A DNA stretch of 64,000 nt, taken from positions 28,930,423 to 28,994,422 of the forward strand of contig OX424566.1 of NCBI GenBank assembly GCA_949152475.1. The letters run 5' to 3'. Below the pieces are notes generated by a model. It was not told the origin of the DNA. It saw only the letters and a list, made by a program, of their open reading frames with translations, and ran no database searches. Shown here piece after piece: positions 13,201 through 22,200 of this stretch. The position numbers and the translations under genes were made by a program. Position 1 is the first letter of the stretch, and each line of letters opens with the position of its first letter. Source of the stretch: Terebella lapidaria. Its lineage: Eukaryota > Annelida > Polychaeta > Terebellida > Terebellidae.

Positions 13201-16200
13201 TATACCAAATTATGATAGATGACACCGACATAATCTCAAAAGCTACTCTCGTACAGTGACATGTGCGGTGGAACCCAACGTTTCATTTTATCGCGATTTT
13301 TTTATTGTTTTGTGAATTCCGAATGAATACAGATGAGAAGTGGAAAAAAAAACATCTATCATGTCTAATTCCAAAGTGATCTCTACTGATGGAGTGCTAT
13401 ATTATTTCAGAACGGTGTCATCCTGTTATGTTACATCACACTATCATGTAGATGGTATGGGATACCGGGACAATGTGTTTTCTTCTGGCCTTTCAGTATA
13501 CAGCAACAATCAGTGAAAACCTGGTTCTTAATACCAGACATGTTTAGGTGCGTTAGACAGTTGTTCTATTTCCAGTTGAGAAACATCCCAATATGTGTGA
13601 ACCGGAGACATCTTTGTGTTGGGACATTACACAGTGACCGTCCTTGTTTTATTCACTAGAAACTAGACAAGCCGACCTGGTTAAAATCAGGTTATTGAAT
13701 TGTCTTGCAAACAATGTCTTACCCAGTCGTCTTCCATCAGAAATAACATATATAATATGTTTTAGGCTACCAGCATCACTATATTGAATATGCAACATTC
13801 CCGGGTGGTTTTGTTTTGTTACTTGCCAAAGACACGGCTTAGTGAACACTTACAGACCGGTATATATATAGTGTGGTACCCCATTAATTGATACGAATTT
13901 GTCTGAAAATCAAATGATGTCCTTGAACATTTCATTTGGTTTATCGAGAAGAAAATGCTTGATAAATTGTAATTTAAATTAATTTCAAAGATCCACATGG
14001 GCAAGATGGTAATGCAAGATGATTACATTTAGTATGATATGTAGGGGCAATCCCATGACGTTTAGTTCACGAACGTAAGTTAGAAGCAATGCAACTCTGG
14101 TCTCATGGAGTCAATACTGATCAGTTCATGCAATTGAATTATATTTGGTCTTCCGATTCGAAAAATGAAATGCATGAAGTGATTCTCGGATATATTGCAT
14201 CAACACCAAAAAATCACAGATCTGAGGGTTCACCCTTAAAAGTGGTGGATGCAGATGGAAATATACATGTACCTAAGTAGATGAATGTGGCGACAGTGTA
14301 AATGTGAGTGCTAATGTTTTTTAATATGTTCGTACTCAGGTTCGGAAGTAACATTTCTGGTAACACTTTGTTCATTGATTGAGAACAAATGGAATATCTA
14401 ATGATCAGATTGACACGTCTGGTCATGAATGTGTTATAATTGTAAGTATTAATCTATTACCACCAATACAGCCAAATTTTGATGTTTCACGGAACAGAAC
14501 TCCTCTAGAGCTCTAATTGTTTGTGGAAAGACATTACGGATGTGATAAATGCAAATCGGTGGAGTTTTGTACTGGTAAATGGCACGGATCCTGTCCAATG
14601 ACACTGTGAGAGAATAAATATTCATCGCGCCACATACCAGGAAAAGTTGGGCTAGAGTGACATAATAAACTGTCGGTTTGTGATTTTCTTTACATTTGTT
14701 GCAAAACCCTCTTAGTTTGCCTGGTTGCTTTGAATAACCGTGATATTGAACAAATTGAAATTTCCGCGAACCTTTCAATTTGTACCAATTGTACGAATAA
14801 AGTGTTATACCCAGCACAATACCGAGTAACAAAACGTGGAATCAAATTATTGCACATATTTTGCAATTATGTTCCTCTGGAGATTCAATTGCCATGTCGT
14901 TCTGTCATTATTGATAATGATACAAAACCTCACAACAACACTGGAATAATTCCATTGGGACACGATATTGCTGATGAAATTACGCAAAGTTAATGTCGAT
15001 AACTGTTATTGTTTTGCGAAACAACACAACTTTGTCACGATTCGGTGTCGAGACTACTAACAATTGCATGCTTGTTACGTGGTTTACACGTCATGTGTGG
15101 TTAATTATTTTTCTATGAAAACTTGGATACTATGTACCATTGGCGCCGTGTATGTTATGTAGTTCCTTCTGACATATCTTTTTATATTTATCAATAAACA
15201 AATGGTAATCAATACACACATGGCATGTATTACCACTATTATTGGTGAAAATAGATTGATACTTACAATTGTACCGAAGAAAAAAGTCCAGCGTACTGAC
15301 GTTCGCATTCGTAGCTAAAAAAAATTGAGTAAACAAACATTCGCACGACTTGTTTCTGTCATTTTATGGACTGTTGGTTAGGTTCGAACTTTGAATTATC
15401 CTTGAGACTGTCTGAAAACAGTTAAGTAGATTTTTGCGAAATAAACTCAGATGAAGAGCATTGTACATCCTTTTTGGTTCTCACTTCTACTGGGCTGTCT
15501 TGTGTATATTTCCTATAAATGTATTTATGCTATGCAGCCTCCAGACGTCAAAATTATGCAAATATATACTTCTGCATGGATATATATGTGGCCTGGTCTG
15601 ATTCATGGATATAATACCCTACCTGTATGGAATTGTCCCGTCCGGTGGCATTTTCAAGGACTCTTTCCATCAAAATACGAGACATGAGATATATTTCTAA
15701 TAAGACACTTTCTGGTGGGTTGGTTTGTTAAATTCTTCTGGGTTTTGTTCAATTCTTCAGTTCTTCTGTGTAGGTTTTGTTTCGAAACTAAATTCCTGGA
15801 ATCTAATGTTCAAGTGACATCGGCAATGGATGTCAATGGACTCCTCGTGGAGAAATGTGTTCTATCCCAATGAGATATGATGTGAAGAAGCACTTGAAAT
15901 CAATTTACTGACGATTTGTAAACTGGATTTGCATGGAATCATATCTACGGTATAGCCTGTCAACTGTCGACGTGTGATTTGTTTTGTTTCATATTATTGG
16001 CGTCATGCAAGATATGCAAACGTCTGGCCATACGAAATTTTCTTTTTTCAGCAGTCTGGCCATACGAAATTTTCTTTTTTCTGCAGTTTCTCGTTCTTCT
16101 AGTGTTGTGAAGAAAATGCAGTAACCAGCCTATTCCAGAGAATCGCCTCTTGTGTTCTTGCTCCAATAGTAGGAGGATTACAGGTTCATGCAAATTATAC

Positions 16201-19200
16201 TGCATACATTAAACATGATATTAACATACACACTCTGACAATATCGGGAGTCATAAATAATATCAGGACATTACTTGGAATCGTAGCCATCATTCTTTTG
16301 GTTGTAATATTTGGTATCTAAAATTAAAGACGCTCTTGTATCAATATTATCTCGAGATGGCTCTGATGGATATAGATGTGATCACAAAGTGCAATATGAT
16401 GGGACACCACACCCTCTTTCCATGAATTGTCGCAGGTTGTAGGTGCTACATAATAGTATTACATGGTGAGAAATCATCAGTGTAGCTTACCGGGAAATAA
16501 AATAAATTGGAGAATATGGCCTGGTAGGTTTTGTGCCCATGCTGCCAGTATGAATGGTCATTATATGAGTTTTATATGCAAACGAATGTCACTTCGAAGG
16601 TACAATAGGTCATGGAACCTGACATTCAAATCAGTATAAGCGTGGGTTTCACACGTTCATGTTTTACAACTCATACACACTTGATACACACATAAACAGG
16701 TACGAATAAAAAGTCGTGAACCCTTTCCTCTTCTCTCGTCTTCTCTCCCACTTCTGTAGGAGATATCCCTCTAGGCACTAATTATGCCCAGAATGTGGTG
16801 CTGTGATGGGAGATGATGTATGGTTAGATGACCCAAAGAAACAAAGTTAGCTGGCATGTGTTAATTGTTTTGAGTCCATCTGAATAACTAAACCGTTCTG
16901 GCTGAAGTCTGTACACTAGCCGTAGGTGTAAGGGATATGATTAGAGTATTGGATGTGTGAGTTGCACTTAAATAGGGCCGATCTTCTGTAGAAAAGCATT
17001 GTTATCTCTCTTCCAGGTCCGTAGCACACACCTGAAACTGCGAGGTCATTAGCAGAGTTCTGTCAAAAAGGGAAGCACATTATAGCTAATTACTTCGGGA
17101 GAGTGAGTGAATGAGATTTTCAATGCATTCTCTATGTGCGCAAAGTCTGTGTCGAAGCTGTGCTTTTATTCACTACCATGATTCATGCGATACATACATG
17201 GCATAAATGTATGTGATATCGTCTGGATACTAATAGCAATCACTTTGCCGACTTATGATAAATGATACCGATATAATCTCAAAAACTCAACGTTTCATTT
17301 CACCCCAATATGTTAATAAATTTCGAATGAATACCGATTGATGCAAATTGAAGAAAAAATGCCAGACTACTACACTTTAGTAGTATCATGTCTACTACTA
17401 AAATGATCCCGATTGATGGAGTGTTGTATCATAGTGTTATATTACATGTATATCATTTATGTGCCCATCGTGTTTTATTACGCGACACTGTGATATAGAT
17501 GGTATTCAGGGCGAATATCCACTCTGAAAACCAGTATTCGCATTACCTATTATAATGTGTTTCTGACCTTTCAGTATTCAAAAACAATCAGTGAAAATCA
17601 GAGATACATAAAATAATTGCGTTAGTGGTATTTTTCCTTCCTAGTGGAGAAAAAATGCATGATACGTGCAAACGGCATTTTGGGTCCGGATGTCATGAAC
17701 CATCTTTCATTATTGGGACAAGACAAGACGACGCGATTGTATACTAGGTATTGACTAACATTGCAATCGATGTTTCGCCTGTCAACATTCACTGGAATAA
17801 CATATTCGATGTACCATTTTCACTATATTGAATTAATAAGCAGCATTTCCCGTTGTTTAGTTGTGCTATGATCCACATGGACGGCTTGGTAGACATGTAT
17901 GTAGCCGTATACGAATTCGTCTCGAAGTCTTCTCCTTTCAAATGATTCCCGTTGACATTTAATACTGTTTCTCAAAATATGCTTGTAAAGGCATATTTGA
18001 ATATAGTTAGAATCTCAACTCTGGCAAGGTGTCACTGTCAAGATGATTTGGTTAATGCGGTAGGTGACAATACGTGTGAGTTATTGGCGTTTATTTCCAT
18101 GCTAGTCCCGTTGGAGATGTACGGTCATTGTTTTGGACGTATTGAACTCTAGTGAGGTGAAATTAGTATTATTCTTCCATTCCATTGATTTTGTGCGGAC
18201 TCTCATGAAGCATCATATGAAAAGTGAGTCTTTGTATATATTCCGACTGAAACCGAACATTTAATATTTGAGAGAATCATCTTTGAAAGTGTATAGATGT
18301 TGATGGCAGTTTACACTTTCACGCACCTAAGTAGATAAATGAAGTAATAATGGGTGTAGTGAGTGCTAATTTCGTGCTATATGTTCGTGCTGAGGTTATG
18401 AGAGAACCTTAATGGTAACCTTTTATAGAACAAATGGAATATATAATGATTAGACTATTAAAGATTGACACGTATGACCAGTTCTTTGTCTGGCCATGAA
18501 TACGTCCAAACACATTGGAACAGACTCATCCTCAGGGAGGACTAATTGTCTGTGGAATTACAGTGCAAAAAGATTGACTGTACCTGACCGAATTCAATAT
18601 ATGATAATTGAGTACATGCTTACCGTTTTATGGCTCTGCGATTTGCCCTTATGGCCAGGTTCAAAATCTTGTTGACTCCGCAACGTATTAACCGATATAC
18701 TCAACTTTTTCACTAAAACTGGACCGACGGATTTTCTCTGGCCTCGCAGTGGTATTTGATTCAATCGAAGAGGGGCCATTAGCATTTCAAATCACATGAT
18801 TGCACAATCACACACGCGTGCAACTTCACCTCGCTCGGTCTGCAAGTATATGTCATGTTTCTATTAGCAACAATAGCACCAGATTTTGATGACGACAATA
18901 ACATAAGTTAAATACAACATATTTACATTCGGTTTATGCTCCTTATGCGATGTAACTTGTGAGAAGTTTTCCCATGCCACACTACTGTTTAGTATGGAAT
19001 CCGTAGTCACGAGCCGTAAGTCACAAGTTGATATCTTGGACATGTGCGACTTACGACTTGTGACTATGACTATGGATTTCATAATCAGATAATAGACAGT
19101 AGTTCAAAATGGAAAAGCAATTCGTAAGTCACAAGTTGATGTCTTGACCGGAATTCCATTTCTTCATTCCACAAGATGAATGTTACATACTTTCAGGGGA

Positions 19201-22200
19201 GAAAATAAATATCTTTGTATTTATATTTGTGTGTATCAGAGGATTCATGCGAATTTGGCTGCAAGTTCTCTGGTGGAATTTGAACAAAGATTTCCGTGAA
19301 ATTTCAGACGATACAGTGACTGACGATTCAATTATTTTTGTTATGGTGGAAATGCATGGAGACATGGTTCCATGATCACAATATTGTTCATAATTTACTG
19401 ATTGTAAATTCGTTTTCTAGCGATCGAAACTGAGCTTCTCATCCAATCTCGAAGTCCATTATCAGGCGAATTTAGGAACTTTTATCGAGTTTTCAAAGTT
19501 AGTAAACTTTCATTTTGAAAGCGAAAGTATTGTTTCGAAGAGTTAACATTTCTTGCGCACTTAACATAATTATATGCATTCATCTGGGTATTGTTTGTGA
19601 CTCTTTGATATATGAAGTATGGATAGGATATTGAAATTTATCAATTTGGGTTTCCACTTCGAATTATACTGTACATGTATACAGTATCGTGTTTAGTGGT
19701 GGACATCGAATGATACTGTGTGCGCAGTGCCCTATACTTCCCGCAGTGTCGAGTGTGGATTCGCTCTAAATGTTCATCCATATAGCCACTATGCGGATTA
19801 ATTGTTTACACCAAGTACTCGATTGATCGGGAAAATCTCGACAGTGATTAAATGTAAATAAATTATGAGTTGTCCTCTGTGTTGTAGGAGCAATATGCGT
19901 TATGATAAGTGTAATATCAGCCCTATTGTACAGGTCATCTCGGTTAACCCGACTGTGTACGTCTACGTGTTGAATTATTGACACATTCAGGTCACCAACC
20001 TCTCGCACTATCGATACATGTACGTGTTCGCTTAATAAAGGTATACATGTACAGTTGCCTAATCAAGCCTAATTTCCATTTACTTGTCTGGCAATATTAC
20101 TAATTTGAAGGTCTTTAGTCTGACCCCTAACGATCAAAAATACCTGAATAAGACGTCGGAACATTACATTGGATTGAGTAAGCCATTGATTTTCGGCATT
20201 AACTATAAATTGAATTAAACCTCGGTCGCGAGGTTATGAAAACAATCTACTGACTTGAAGCCTATGACGGACACGACAATTTCTCAATCTATGCATTAAC
20301 CAATACTCAGACGTGTAATTGTTCGATCGAGGTATAGGTATATGAAGTGTCGATTGCCTGAATGAATTAATTTTTGCATGGTGGATTGGTCATATTTTCA
20401 TTGAAACTCATTCACGGGTTTCCCTATCTGTTTTCACTTTCATCATCCGGTCGGGAAACTCTTTGACCACGCTGGTCAATCATGACGCGTCCGAGCATGA
20501 ATGACCATGTTCATATGAACAGAGATTTTCACTTAATTTTTAGAAAAAAAAACTACTCTCTTACATGAAATCATGCCACCATTATACACTCGCATTAAGT
20601 CTATCATAGGCCTATATTTAAAAATAGTATTTAAAACGCGCATATACACTGTAGAGTACAATGTAATGGATCCTAACTGATGGAGTCTATGGAGATCTAT
20701 ATAATCCATAATTACAATGATTTGCAATAACAATTCCGGATGAGACGCATTTGGCTGTATTGGTGGTAATAGATTGATACTTACAATCAAGGACTGTTTT
20801 GAGTGTACTGCAACTCTTGCATTATCACGGTCGAAGGGGGTACACAAAACGCATGTCATTATTTTTTCCTCTGTTCCAGGGGTGCATTATTATCAATTCA
20901 CCCCCAACAAGTACCCCCAAAGTCAGTATGACCAGAATGTACACGTCTATAGAAGATGACCTATGATAGTTTGACGGGCAGTACACATGACTAATTGGAA
21001 TAAATGACATGCTCCGGTCTGTTTTGTTCAGGTGTATTACTGCATTATGCACGGCCACTTTCATGCAGTTTTGCCAGTCTTAGTGACGTTGCTGACGACA
21101 GTCGACACTAATGCATCTATTGTATAGCGTGGGTCATTCCCGGTATTGCTGTTGGAAGGCCCGCTCTCCATTAACCGTGTATGTAAAACGTTATGGTCGC
21201 GAGAGAGCAACAATCAAAGCCATTTTATGCAGATATCGAGCGCGATATGACGGCTGGCCTCATGTGATATGAAACGCTGGTCGAATGGTATAGCGGGCAA
21301 TATCTCACCGGTAATGATAGTGGCTATCAAAGCCTCGCTGGAGCCAAGGGCTTAGGTGTTATTGAATTATGGATAGCTTGGTGCCAACAGGTATTATACA
21401 CATGTCCACCTACCACCATTTCGATTATTGCCATACCGCAAAATATGGCGATCATTCTCTGACATTCAGAAAGCAATGCATGCCTGGACGTCCCAACCCA
21501 AACTGTTTGTCTAATCTGTATATATCTTCCCGTTGTATACTTGAAAATCGGCACACACTGATCGTTGGAAATGAAAACATGCATTCTTTAGCAAACTTCA
21601 TACTACCTAAGCTAATGTCAATTTGTCAACAAAACCCCGACTCAGACTTACTCTGATATGACGAATAATAAAAGGCGAGTGGGTACCATTGAAAACGAAA
21701 CAAAAGTTGACATTAACTCAGAAAACGGTTAATTTAAAACTATTATTTTGTGCAAAAAAAAAAGATTTAAGGGAAGGCAACAACAGACAAACATCTCAGA
21801 CAGAACACTTATGGGCAGCGCACAGCAGCTAAGCTTACCAGAAACAGACCTCTCGAGGGTCACGTGACTTTCATTACCGTCAAAATATGGAAATCCTGTG
21901 GTACCATTGAGACTTGACATTTGCGTATTGCTGATTGTGAATTCTCAATTGCGAATTTCGTGTTTTCCTCGATCTGACCAAAATTATACGAAATTCCTTG
22001 CTCCAAATTATTCCCGCTGGTCATTGTATATCACATCTTAATAATTATTTTCCAGGGATCGTGGTGAGATCTCGGCCGAGAAGCGACTGATCCTGAAGCT
22101 GATGGGCCACTATGAGTGGATGGGCCGGGCGGGACGTCCCGTCAGGAATTCCACGTCCGCTGTACAAGTGGAGTTCGGTCTGGGCCTCAAACAGATGGAT

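Noticed and set aside
14449-14832. 127-codon minus-strand open frame in intron 1
   Set aside because: It overlaps repeat unit U3, is not open in U2 or U4, and resembles no protein family. It is intronic and antisense to the receptor gene.
20533-20859. 108-codon minus frame near the end of intron 1
   Set aside because: No domain, no splice context and no second copy. Likely chance.
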